From positions 1,524,928 to 1,588,927 of the forward strand of contig HG738136.1 in NCBI GenBank assembly GCA_000499405.2: DNA of 64,000 bases, in the 5' to 3' direction. Each line of letters begins with the position of its first letter. Within the stretch, counting starts at the first letter, position 1. The position numbers and the translations under genes were made by a program. Shown here piece by piece: positions 1-11,927 of this stretch. Under the pieces are notes generated by a model. The model was given only the letters and a program-made list of their open reading frames with translations. It did no database searches and was not told the DNA's origin. The DNA is from Onchocerca volvulus. Lineage: Eukaryota; Nematoda; Chromadorea; Rhabditida; Onchocercidae.

Positions 1-707
1 GAAAGACGGTCAAAGAAACCAAAAAAATATATATATTTTTTTTCCCAAAAGAAAAACTATGAAAATTGATATCATTCGAAATAGATCTGAATTATCGAGT
101 AGTTAAGATAGTGAGTGAATTTAAAAAAAAAAGATAAAAAATAAAAAAAGTTGATTTAAGATCGAGCAATCTAGTTTTTTCTTTGTTTCTCAAAGCACAA
201 GGTATTAAGTCTCTTTTGTCATAAAAGTTTCTCGATACTTGGATCAGACAATAGTTGTGATAAAGGTTTTGTTGATTGAAGGAGGAATTACTTTTAGTCT
301 ACATCTGAGACGGACAATTATCCAAAAGTATCACTAACCGGGCCTATCGCTAGGTTTTCTTCATTTTCTGGATCCTATATGTCCATCCTAATATAATTTA
401 CAAAATGTTAACATAGCGCAAAGGGAGTTTGTTTATTCCATTTCATCAAAATACAACATAATTTACAATGTGCTAACTATAGCATAAAGATCAACAGTTT
501 GATTATGCTAAAATATTTCTATAATACAAATATTCTTGATTGTTTCATCAGATCTATATATAAACTACTGATTGTTTTTTTAATGGGATGAAAACCTCTA
601 AAAACAAATATTGTAAAAGCTTCAACACTTTGAATTTCAAAATTTCGATAGGATAATTGAGAAAAAAAAATCTTGAACTTGACAGTTACTAAACGCAACA
701 GCATTTC
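1..707. other. Downstream flank of the MPPE1 gene
   Basis: AT-rich DNA following the stop codon of the minus-strand MPPE1 gene. I see no convincing coding exon; the short open frame near 519-704 has no splice context or recognisable motif. It may hold the 3' UTR and poly(A) signals of MPPE1, but I cannot place them. Confidence 0.5.
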
Positions 708-3700
708 TTAATCATATTTCCCACTTAAGATGTGATATGATGAATCTAATTGCCGGTATCGTGAATGCGAAACTAAATAGTAGAATAAAAAAAATATTAA
801 GCCCAAAGCAGTCATGACATAGCTACCGATAACTGTTTTCTCATTTGGTAAAAAGCATTTGTTAACCTGTATATCATTAGACATTACGGTGACAAGAAGA
901 AAAGCAGGTTGTGGAATATTTCGCCATGAAAATGAAGATAATGTCCATTCATATATACTGTACGGTGGTTGCCACCTATAATATAAAATAAATTAGAGAT
1001 GTCTTTCGAAATCATTATTCCTAATATGTTCGAAACAATACTACGGAAAATAATGCAGTAGGAACATTTTTCTTCAAAACGTCATGAATTTGTAACTTTT
1101 CATGCCGAAAAATTTTAAGAATTAAATTTATAAATTATGCAGAATCTTAATGAGATCACAAACGCAATAAGTTCAAACCAAATAGTTAATCACAAAAAAC
1201 TACTATATGTACAAGAGTTTTTCATGCTAATGCATGCGCAAGTTTATTCCGTGAGGATGATTTGAATAAGGATTAGCGTTAAGTCAAATTCTGGAACTGA
1301 AACTCACCAAGTTTGACAACTATAATGTGTATGACCATTAAAAACAGCGCGAGGTTTCAACTTTTCCAAAATGTAGTGAGAAGAAGCGTTCGAAAGACAA
1401 TCAATGCCAACATGAAAACGCTTCGATTTTATTGGTTCTTGGCTTGCGTCATAGTCATCCGGACAGTGCGCATCACTCGTCCTGAATTTCAAAAACCATA
1501 TGGAAATTACATAAAATTTTTTGAATCATTCAAAAATATATGCGAGGTTTGTCCTTTAGAAGATATTTATAATTTTCAATTAAATAATTCAGAAGAAATT
1601 CTCATTTAAAAAATAACTTGGTCGAAAATCACAAAGATAGCGTGTATATATATAGTGACAATATCAATCGTTCTTGATAGGCTAGAATAAATGATTTGAA
1701 AAAAAAGAAAAAAAAACCAAATATTTCATTGAAATTCACCTATACAAAGGAATATGAAGTAGCAAAATCGGCCTTGACTGTATGCTACACATTGTTCTAT
1801 TTTTAGTGCAATCAAAACTTCGACTCAATTCCTCAAGTTCATGTTCGGTAGCGGTGCAGAGAGGACAATTATCGCGTTCAACCGTCATCGAATTTAATAA
1901 TACGAAATGATTCCCACCAATAACAATGTGATCCGCAAATGACCGTGAAAAATGATGCGAGAGAAACTGGAGTCGTCCTGGACTAATCCTAATCGAAAGA
2001 AACTTTTGAAATTCTTACACTTGGGAATTTTTGGAAACTTCAAATTTTTCAAAAGCTGAAGGATTCAAAAAAACATTTTCTAAATTTAATAACAGTATAA
2101 AATGAAAACAATTAATGAATCTTTTTGATTTCATCATTTTATTATTCTTAACAAATTAACGAGTTATTTCTAATGGATCCAAAGCTATGATCATGCTTTA
2201 GCCATCATATCTATGTAATTTGGAACATATTCAACATATGCTACAACTGATGTCATTAAGAAAAAAAATCAAAATTAAATTGAAAAGAATTACATAATTA
2301 ACAATTAATAATTATCATGTAGAAGTATGTGTAATTGACTCAAAAACTGAATTGCAATTCTAGTTTTAAAGATCTTGTGTAATACAAATTCAAGTCAGGA
2401 AAAGCTCGAAACTAAAAAAATACAATGTATTATGAAGCTTACTCATCATGAAACCCAATATCATGATTGCCCAGAATACATTGCCTCTCCACATTTTTGG
2501 GCACATAAAAAAGTTCATCGAAACGATTCACATAATTCACAAGCTCCTGATAATTGCTTATAGTACTTTCATCAAATAAATCACCTGAAATCGTATTTCT
2601 CTCACAAAATCATTTCCAAAAATTTTTGATTTATTTTAAAAGAAAATTTAAAAATTTCCTTTCGCTATTATCCTGCAAATCTTTTCCTTTTTATTAAAAA
2701 TTGCCAGAAAAAATAAATCCATTAAAATAAAAATAGAAATAGAACTATGTAAATGCAAAAAGGCACATCTTCGATATAACATATTTGCACCCAAAATCGA
2801 TTAAGCCACCTATTTTGCGCAATTTCAAATCATAAAAAACCACGTTGACATGTTGCCGCTAATTACGCAGCTAATAAAACTTATTCTTATTGCTTTTTCG
2901 AAGCATACTTAAGAAATGAATATTTATTTCGGACATATATTTTTTGAATTTAAATATGTATTTAAACAAATCTAAAAAGAAAACGGCATCTGGACGCATT
3001 AATGATATGGCTGACTGAAATGACCGATACATTTGCCATTCCCTGAAAAACAACAAATCCAATATTCATTCGTTAATGCGCCCATTTTTCTTTGCAGTCG
3101 AAACTTAAATATCTAAAATAGCTTAACTGAATGAAAAAGATCTCGGATACTTAATATATGAATGAAAAGTGCTTCCCATGTTTTACTCATAAAAAAAAAA
3201 AAAAGAAAAGAAAAACAAGTTCTCATTTAATCAAAACTTGTCTCACTGACCCAAACTATCTCACATCTAAAACTTATTCCAAATCTCACTCAGTTGAAAC
3301 TTGAAATCTAAACAAAGTGGAATGGAACTGAATCTCTATTCATTTTTTTTAACATTTCTAAACATTAATTTCAAAGCATATTCACTTGGCTTTTAAAAGT
3401 TGTGTGTATTTTTATTTAATTTCAATTTATGCGATTAATTTTTATTTGAATTAAATATCATTTGCACTTTAAGCAATTATTACTTCAATTTATTCAAGCA
3501 AATTTTATATTAATTTTTATTCATCATTTTTGTACTCCGACGTTTATACTTTGATTAAATAATTTCCCTTTTGTCATTTTATCTATCCAAGTACTTATAC
3601 TTTTATATAATAATATATAAAAGTTTCTTGACGTAATTTTTCATCGTGATATAAGCAATCCCACTTTTCATATACTTATTTTTAACATTCAATTTTTGGG

Positions 3701-4028
3701 ATAACGAAAAGAGGAAAAAGGAAATTATTAGCTTTATTTTCATGCAGTTCTTCTTTAATTCTGATTTTTACAAAGAGAATAGAAAAGAAGCGAACCGCCT
3801 CAACTTATCGAACCAATGTCCTCGATGGGGCCCAAGGAGATGGATATCGGTCAACATCATTACTCGTGTCTCCTCTTTCGATTGCTCTCCTCGCAATGAT
3901 GACATGGGCCATGAACACGTCATATAGATCGTTACGTAATATATCAAATACTCGTTGTACAGGAATACAAGGCAAATGATTAGCGGAACGGACCAGAAAG
4001 CGCCATTGCATCCACGTCTTTTCCGCAT
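708..4028 (-). CDS. MPPE1: Metallophosphoesterase 1 (PGAP5-like), 6 exons, 372 aa
   Basis: Minus-strand exons: 4028-3796, 3042-2972, 2584-2443, 1988-1740, 1481-1308, 957-708; total 1,119 nt, in frame, ending TAA. The protein starts with a basic stretch and a signal-anchor (about residues 11-36, ending EYLIYYVTIYMTCSWP), like vertebrate MPPE1. The calcineurin-like metal-binding motifs are all present: D61/H63 in TDIHLLG, G102-D103 in GDLFDE, GNHD at 140-143, H227 in HIPLY, and GHTH at 281-284. SSFSWRN and a second hydrophobic segment near the C-terminus (VIGSYVMTALGLIFFLFYYL) also match the family. The human protein is a little longer (396 aa). In the family the enzyme removes the ethanolamine phosphate from mannose 2 of GPI anchors in the early secretory pathway. 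Introns are GT-AG except intron 2, whose donor reads TTAG|ATTTGT; its acceptor is TTTCAG. The split GG|T codon and strict conservation of 'LGD' leave no better GT alternative. Recognition of the family is firm. Whether intron 2 is spliced is open. Confidence 0.88.
2585..2971 (-). other. MPPE1 intron 2 with AT-AG termini
   Basis: On the minus strand the exon ends ...TTCTTTTTAG and the intron begins ATTTGTTTAAAT; it ends GATTTCAG. Joining here restores the conserved FFL-GD-LFDE motif in frame. The only difference from a normal nematode donor (GTTTGT) is A for G at +1. Reading through instead adds about 20 codons and then a stop. Confidence 0.7.
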
Positions 4029-7000
4029 TTTCCATTCCTCGAATTTTCACAGATAAAAATTTACGCAGTTCATCCATTAAATGTAATCAGCAATTGTGAA
4101 ATGAAAATGTTTCAGTACGAAATTTAATTTGTTGGCAATATTAAATTTGTTTTTGATTAAACATAAGAATAATTAATGTATTCCATTTTTTCCTCTTGAT
4201 TACTACAACATTAATTAATAATATTCATCTATGGATAAATCCCGTATTGTATATCTATTTGATAAGCAAACCCAAAAACAGAATTTCGCTCCAATAAAAT
4301 TTATGCCTTAGTTTTGTGAAAAACTGACAATTATGTGATATTGATGGTTGACTGTGCAGTTTATTGCCAAGTAAATAATCAATGAAACATACATTTTTTT
4401 GAATTGAATAAAGCATTAAAGCACAAACAAGATGATAATTCTCAAGTGTTTTAGATGAATAAATTGATTTAAATTTTGCAAAACATCATTGCGATGAATA
4501 AATTATGACGCTAATAATCGCATGTTTGCATAAAAATGAATGTTTATATATATATACATCTACTGCTATTGCATGAATGAATGAATTTGATCTATTGATA
4601 TTCTGCAAAAATTCATATAATGATAAAAATTTTTTTTCCACTTTGGATCTTAATTAATTTCAAATTTGCATTTCAACGAATGCTATCGTTAAGTGAATGC
4701 GAAATAGAATCTTTCAGTTCGATTGTTATTTTAACTGTTAAGATAAAGCAATTTTGTAGTTTCCCTCTTATCTGAAATATTCCATTTATTTATTGCGTTA
4801 ATTTTATATGTGACCCTTATTTTCTTCCAGAGAAAAGGAAAAAATTTTTTGAAAAAATTAAATTTAAAAAATTAGGAAGTACTCTTTTTTCTCAGATATT
4901 TTCCAATTTTGAACAATTATAATTGAACGACGAAGAAAATTCTTTTTCTTAGCTTTTACAGGATATCGTTCAGTAATCTATTACAAGCACTATTATTTGG
5001 CTTTTCCAATATTTTCATAATTTTTCATTTTTTTTTTCCCTTCTTTCTTCAAGTCTTTATTATTGTTTTTATTCTAAGTCAACAAATAAAAAAAAAAAAG
5101 AAAAAAGAAAAAAAAAACTAACTGATTTATGAAATGTTGCAAATATAGACAATACATAATCGTAGCACAATTTTACAAACAATATTTTGTTTTGCTATTT
5201 CATTGTTGACATTACATAGAGACAAATCAAAAATCACTCATTATCATCTAATTTGAATATTTCCGGAAACAAAAAGATGGATTTCCCTTACTTAGCTTCA
5301 GATTTTAATGCAGATATTTATCATCAGCAGCTCAATATTCAGAGCACGGACGGAGGATGCATAAGTTCATCATTAGCTTCAATATTCCATCTTACCATCT
5401 TCTTATAATTGAAATCTAATTATGGAGAATATAATAGTAAATAAGATCATCCATGTTCGCATCTCTTATCTTCTAATCTTTTCTCTGTTCTACATTGATT
5501 TGCATCCAAATAATTACATTTCGATAGATGATCAGAAATAAAATAATCATTGATATTCATTTATTAATTATAATTCGTCGTAATTTTCACAGGACATCTT
5601 TGGAATTCAATGAAGAATTCCTTTAAATTCCCAATTTTTGGATATTTTGAAGTTGTGAAATAAATAATAATAGAGCAGAATATGCAATAGAAGTTGAATA
5701 CAATGGAAGCTAATGAAATATTACGGAACTGTTTAAATTAATTAATGAGTATAAAAAAGATTACAATGCGAATCGTTAATTATCTAATTCCAATTAGCAT
5801 AGCATGGCTTAATAATTTTTAAATTTTGGATCAAATTGTTCAAAAAGTAATTCTGATTATAATTACATTTTTTTTCTTATCTCTTTCTCATCGTTTTAAT
5901 CAAAAAGGAATTATTTTTATCAATATTCTCACAAAAATTATTGACTTTTGATTACCACTTGCATTGGAAACTCCTCAAAGTTTTCCTTCATTTTTTCTCT
6001 TATAATTTACCATTGAATACACTTGAAATTTGGATATTTTCTTTTTCCGATCTTCCTGCAACATTTTTTCTAAGAATTATAAAAAAAATATTTAAAATTA
6101 AAAATGGATGAACGAAGTTAAAATTCTCTTCTAGGTTCTAAAGATAACCTTATTTTTCGAAAAAAAAAAACCAATTTATCATTTTTCTGAGAAAAAATCG
6201 AATTCAAAGATCTGTCCAGATATTCAAAAAAAAAAAAATTACTTTGCAGAATACTTACTTGATAAAAAATTTAGAACGGGAATAAAGGAATTTTTTTTTA
6301 TTTTTTCCCAATATTAATAAATAATTTCTATTTTTTTTTCCAATATTCCAATATTTGCTATTAAATATTTGTGAGTGCCTCGAAAATACTTATTAAACTT
6401 CAAATGTTAGTAGAATGATGAGTTACAAAAATGTTATCGCTTATCTTTTATCGAATCTAAGAAACTCTCGAACTGAGGCATTTGTTGAAGTTCGGTTTTT
6501 TAAAGAATTATTCTAAGTAGAATCCACCAAACAATAATATTTCTTACATCCTTTATTCTCAATCAAACTGACATAATAGTTGATTATAGCAAGATAAATA
6601 AATAAAATTGCTCATAGCTTATGCTATTTTTTTGAACCTTATAAAAATTATATCCTGCAATTTTGAAATTTTCAAAATATTTTTGCTCATTTTTGTTGAA
6701 ATATCCATTGTTCTCATTTAAATCAAATCAACAATCTATCAAAGCATATAAATTGTAGATCCAGTAATCGTAAACTTTTAGTTTAATTAAAACCCTTTAA
6801 CGAGTAAATTTAAGTAGTATATTTGTTAGTATCTAGTACACGTCTCTAATAGTAAAATTGTTATAAGGATTTTACTTCATGCAAGTTTAAGAATTGCATT
6901 TCAAAAGATACTTCCTCAGCTTACTACAAAATGATGGATATCGTAAAGAATTTCTAATTTTCAAAATTTATCATTTAATTCTAATATTTACTACTTGTTT

Positions 7001-8009
7001 ATTAAGTTTTTAATGAAGCAATCGCTGAGCATGATCATGCACAGACTTCTTGAACAACCAATGAAATAGAACCAGCAAAGCTTGAAATCGAGAAAATACC
7101 ACAAATTATTCAATTTATCAATGGCAAGATTTTTCAAAAATATTCTTCTTCAAAAAGGAAAAAGAAATATTTAACTTGAAATCAATCAACAAGGAAGCAA
7201 ATCTAATCAACTTCGTTTTATGATGAAATATTTGTTTGCTTTGCACTGCACTAATTCATATTTCAAACTTGCAAGATACCATGCTGATTCGTAATTTCTT
7301 GTGAGCAGAATTTCATTCATTATATGATAGCAAAGATTAACTTGTAGAAATGATGTTTTAATATGCAACATATTACTTCTGATTTCAAACATCACAAAAG
7401 AGATTTACCAGTGATAACAGTATGAAATATTGGAAAAATTAGCTTACAAATGCATTGATTCATTCATCAATAGATTGCTGATCGTACTGATTACATGCCA
7501 TCTTTTATGATGAAATTTTTGTTTAGATTACTTTATTCCCATCAGATGATATTCTATTTTTTGAACAAAAGGTAAATTAATTTCATCATCTTTTCCAATC
7601 GTTTAAGCTTCCTGCAATAATTAATAATTTAAGCAGCCGAAATTTGACTGATATAATTTCAACTTTTGAGAATATTCATAATATAAATGAAAAAAAAAAG
7701 TTTAAATGCGATATTCTTTAAATCGTAGTTTGTCAAAAACTGAACAATTCGTTCACCCATTGGACAGCAGCAAATCTCATGTGATAATATTTGCAGTTTT
7801 AATTTATAGTTTCAGAAACAAATAACGGAACTCCGTTATCCACTGCCAATTTTATAAATCTCTTAATTATTTTTTTTTCTTTTTTTGATAAAAAATTATC
7901 ATAAAAATGGCAGATATGTCACTCAGAAGAATCTAATGTAGTAAAAAGGCAGAATAAAATAACGTGTTCGCTGCAAGTACGTATTCATGCATTATATAAA
8001 TTCTTCTTG
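4029..8009. other. Gene-poor AT-rich intergenic region
   Basis: Nearly 4 kb without a recognisable gene. There are many A/T homopolymers (for example around 5,090-5,117, 6,160-6,240 and 6,290-6,360). A minus-strand open stretch at 7207-7375 begins after a CAG and could be an exon, but nothing around it supports a gene. The sequence TTTCATCATAAAA occurs twice, at about 7,220 and 7,510, and may mark a decayed repeat. Confidence 0.45.
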
Positions 8010-8345
8010 CATAAAATTTAATTGAAATTTAAATATTTAGAAAGTCATCTACTAAAATATGTTAGTCCATAAGATACAGCTTATGATGAAAAAAGCACAA
8101 TGAGAGTATCAATCGGCAACTAGAAGTTTTAGTTGAAAATATGCCTATTAATAATGTACTAACTTTTAATATTGCATAAATTTTAATTGGAATTCAAATA
8201 TTTACAAAGTTTCTTGGCTGAAAAGTTTTGATTCATACGGTATAGCTTACAACAGAAGGAAATATATAATGAAAAATTTTGCATTCATATCAACCTGGCA
8301 ATATAAATTGAAAATATGCCTATTAATAATGTACTGATTGCTTTC
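8010..8345. repeat. Two diverged copies of a ~165-bp tandem repeat
   Basis: Copy 1 is about 8010-8165 and copy 2 about 8174-8343. Both begin GCATAAA-TTTAATTG-AATT-AAATATTTA and end GAAAATATGCCTATTAATAATGTACT. The middles differ by substitutions and small indels, so this is an old duplication. I do not recognise a family. Confidence 0.75.
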
Positions 8346-9008
8346 AGTATTTCATTTCATGCAAAATTTTTAAATAATAGCATATGTGATGGAAAATTTT
8401 CAAAAATTTATTGTTATCAATGAATTCCGATTTTATCAATTGTGTAAGAATTTGACTGAAAAGGATTTATTCATTTCTCTAGATTTTACAGTTCTAACCA
8501 TGCATTGAATCATAAAAATAGTAGCGAGAAAATTCAGATTCCGTCTCTTTCATAGCAATCTTTACTAAAACGAATATAAATCATTTATAATTATGACATA
8601 TAAAATTATTTCATTCATATATATCAGGATTCAGTATTCTTTGACAAAGCATCGACAAAGTATGAAAAATAATTTCCATAATTACCTTTTTTTTCAATAA
8701 TTTTTTCCTAAAAAATATTTTCAATAATTTTTATAATCCGTTTTGAGGATAAGGATAGAAAATCTAATTCTACATTAGCCATCATAAAAATGAGCCGATT
8801 ATAAACTGCTTCGAAAGAAAACAAACTTTTCATTTTGTATTTAAAGCTTCGAAAATTTATAAAAAGAATTTTATTTTGATAAAAATTCAAAAACTTTTAA
8901 TGCAAAGTGTGTATAGTATTATTTGAAAGATCGAAGAACTTATCTTCACAACAATATTTTCCACAAACACTTCAGATGAAATATACTAAATAGCTCACCT
9001 ACAAGCCA

Positions 9009-9168
9009 TCCAGAGTTGTGTTAAATATTTGAATTACTGCAAGTCTACATCTTGAAAATTCAGCTTGCATTAAAGAATGCTTTGATAATAACATATCTGA
9101 ATTATACGTACTATTTGTTTGATGCCAGGCATTAAACAAATAATAGCCAGTCAAACACCGAACAAAAC
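9009..9168 (-). other. Possible isolated coding exon, unidentified
   Basis: On the minus strand an acceptor-like TTTTACTTGTCAG is followed by about 160 nt open in one frame and then a donor-like GTGAGC. The encoded stretch contains YYLFNAWHQTNSTYNSDM and RLAVIQIFNTTLDGL. I found no start codon or further exons with matching phase, and I do not recognise the peptide. It may be an exon of an unmodelled gene or chance. Confidence 0.2.
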
Positions 9169-9796
9169 AACATCTGACAAGTAAAAAAAATCGCATCTAA
9201 ATCAATAATAATATTGCGGCCAACTTATCATGTGATAGAAGCATAACAGAATTTTATAAAAGTCTATTATCGAATAAGGATAGCACTACGTTGGTTTCTT
9301 TTGTCTTTTTTTCTATCAGGAAATTTCTTAAATATTTATAGCTAAAATAATTTAAAAGTCCAAAAGAAATATTATTCTAGTGCATAATATTGGAATCTAC
9401 TTCTCTGGATTCCAGTGAAACAGTGAACTGAGTCTACTGGTCTTTCAATTGATGAAATTGAAGAATTAATTTCAGCTTAATTAGGTCTTAAGTTTGGTAA
9501 GAAAGGATAAGTTTGGTAAAACTTTTCTGTAGTAGCCTTTTTATACTTGAACTATTAGTTTGCTTTTTTATATCCTGATTTATGATTTATTGAATCCATA
9601 TATGAATTGATTAGTTTTATATACTTTGTTTACTTCCTTAGGGGTTAGCTACTGCAACACATAGCCTTATTACTACAACAAAAGCTCTACAGTAATAAAC
9701 ATTAGAAAATTATTTTTCACTGCATCTTTTACCCTGTTACCAAGAATCTCTATGTCCTAAAGGATGCGGAGAGTAGTAGGTGGTTTCTGTAAGTAA

Positions 9797-10055
9797 ATGA
9801 CAATTAAAAAATCAAGTGATGGTTCCTATAATAGTAGAAATTCTGCAGGTCGTAGGTTAGGAATGAAAAAAAAAAAAGAAAAAAAATGGGAAGGTTATTC
9901 CTGGTAATATAATTGCCCGTCAAAGGGGAACAGAATTTCACTCTGAAATAAATGTTGGTATGGGTAAAGATCATACGATTTTTGCTAAAGTGGAAGGCAA
10001 GATCGATTCCAGTCTTCGTAAAAATATTGTTAAATCAAATATTGCCTATTATTAG
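9797..10055 (+). pseudogene. rpmA: Bacterial ribosomal protein L27 remnant (Wolbachia-like)
   Basis: Reading from ATG 9797, the first frame gives an L27 N-terminus (TIKKSSDGSYNSRNSAGRRLG) up to an A-rich tract at about 9865-9890. After a frame change the second frame continues [18 protein letters not shown], then [16 protein letters not shown], to a TAG at 10055. Both halves match bacterial L27, which is normally about 85-90 aa. The region where the family reads KKFGGE is replaced by A-rich DNA and the reading frame breaks there. After VEG the C-terminus no longer resembles the family. There are no introns. The sequence looks alphaproteobacterial rather than like a nuclear gene for mitochondrial L27, which would carry a targeting extension. 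The best explanation is a decayed Wolbachia insert, together with the adjacent hemC piece. Confidence 0.8.
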
Positions 10056-10080
10056 ATCAAGGTAATAGCTAATATCAAAA

Positions 10081-10385
10081 AAAAGAATGGCTCCAGAGTA
10101 TGGTGCAACTTGTTTACAACTGCTTCGCCAAGTTTTTAATCAAGCATCTTTTAGTAAAGTATATAGCTTTCTTGTCTGTTGACACACAACAAAGACGTAG
10201 CATGTTTTCATTTACATATTCTAAAGCTGCAAAAGATGTAAAGCATGAGCCATTTATTGTTTTCATGAAGCTGCGCTCTGATCTTACCCTTATAAAAGAT
10301 TTATTATTAATTTTTTCTAAAAGATCGATAGCTTACTTTTCTTTGGCAATGATGCAAAACGCATCAATCATAAATTCGTCATAAG
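10081..10385 (-). pseudogene. hemC: Hydroxymethylbilane synthase C-terminal remnant
   Basis: Reading the minus strand from about 10368, the translation AIDLLEKINNKSFIRVRSER, then SFMKTINGSCFTSFAALEYV, then ENMLRLCCVSTDKKAIYFTK matches the C-terminal domain of bacterial HemC. The family signature there is an LL..INH..T..RV..ER block followed by GGC..P.GAYAE; here the cofactor-cysteine region survives as NGSCFTSFAALEY. An in-frame TAA lies just before AIDLLEK, and a frame change near 10,130 is needed to continue into LGEAVVNKLHHTLE. HemC joins four porphobilinogen molecules in heme synthesis. Nematodes cannot make heme, whereas Wolbachia carries this pathway. The piece converges with the rpmA remnant 26 nt away. 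Clearly non-functional here. Confidence 0.7.
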
Positions 10386-11927
10386 TCCATTCAGAAATGA
10401 AAATACTGGCATATTTATTCGCTTTCCTTAGCTTTCTGCTTACTTCAAGTTAATTGCATTTCATTCATTATCAATAGGTATAAAATCTGAAAATTAGGAT
10501 ATCAAGTCAAACATAGAAATAATGTGTTACTGAATTTCCGAATAATGAAAACGTGAAAATCTTCGATATATATTGACAGATAATTAAATTACTTAGAACT
10601 CTTTAACACATGCTGTCGGAAAAGTTGGTTTTAAGTTGATGAGACAGAAACGAATCCTTAAATAAAAAGGTTTCATTGACAAATGCAAGAATGTATTTTC
10701 CTGTATAATACAAAAAGTTATTGAAGAATATTCAAAATGATACTAGCAGAGAAAAATTTGCTACCAGTAGAGCAGAATATCCGTTCTTGATTGTCGATTT
10801 GTTATAGAAACTGTTGCTGTATCGGTTTAAAAACTCTTTAAGAAGACCACTTGTTTACAATTGGTGTAGAAAAAAGTGAACCGTCATCAAACTATTGTAG
10901 AAAATGATTCTGCTCCAAAATCCGAATCTTTTAAATCCTTTCGAAACTCCTCCTCTTCTTCTAATCTCCAACGTGTCGCCTCGCCTTGTTTGTCTGTTAA
11001 TCGGAGCATTTTGGCGGGAAACATGTTTATCCTTCTGCTTATCGTTTTGGCGGTAAATATGTTTATTGACCTGCTGATCCATTGGGAACTACACGCTTGC
11101 TAACCTTTAACACTCCTTGCTTGCTTTAATTATATCCTTCGGATATTTCCGACATATGCAACTATCTGGTTTTTTATAATAAATTTATAACTACTGATAA
11201 CCATCTTTTCTATATCTTTTACTAGCAGTTCCCAAAATTAATGTATCGATTATTAATATCGCTTGGATAAGCTTTTGAATTAATCGTCAAAAAGATCTTA
11301 TGTTGTTGCCATCAAAATCTTGATTAATGTTATCAGCAGTTCGATTCAGATTAATATAATCAATATTTTGACTAATTTGAACTTTTTAAAATGACTTGGC
11401 ATCATTTACTTGTTTGGTTTTTTCATCTGAAATCTTTAATTTTTTCACTATTAATAGTAGCATTTATGGGATCCGGAACAAATAATGTGATTGATTGGAA
11501 ATGTAGTGAATTACGGCATCAATTTCCATTTTCAGACTTCTTTATGCATATGCTATTTGTTTTGATAAATTTAGGATTAACTAAATTTCTTGTCAAATAA
11601 TTTTTAATATTGTGAAAACTCTTGTCAAAGCAATATAACAAGTAATAGACGAAGAAATATGATTTATCAAAGCAGTACTATGCAAAATTAGGTATAAAAT
11701 AAAGAAATATTTGCAAGAAATTTGGATGTTTAAACAAATTAATTAAAAAATTAGTTAACCTATGTTGCCAAGTGATACAAATGTGATGAATAATTCGTCA
11801 TGACTTATATGTGCAAAACAATTATAAATCGATGATTGTGATGAATTCCTATTTGACTCTTCAAGTTCTTTTTTGATTCTTCAAGTCCGTATTTGTCTCT
11901 CTAAATATCCATTTGACTCTTAAGTTT
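10386..11927. other. Intergenic region between the bacterial insert and colmedin
   Basis: No recognisable gene. At about 10,990-11,090 the minus strand carries two copies of a ~45-bp unit (AAACATRTTT-CCGCCAAAA). It resembles DNA at about 25,675-25,740 just behind a Helitron helicase fragment, so this may be a Helitron tail remnant. The open frames over this stretch on both strands are low-complexity. A 69-codon plus-strand frame at 11391-11600 is hydrophobic with no recognisable motif. Confidence 0.4.

Noticed and set aside
1313..1609. 98-codon plus-strand open frame
   Set aside because: It is the shadow of MPPE1 exon 5 (GHTH-containing) on the opposite strand.
9797..10055. Nuclear gene for mitochondrial ribosomal protein L27
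   Set aside because: No targeting extension or introns, the frame is broken mid-gene, and a bacterial hemC piece is next to it.
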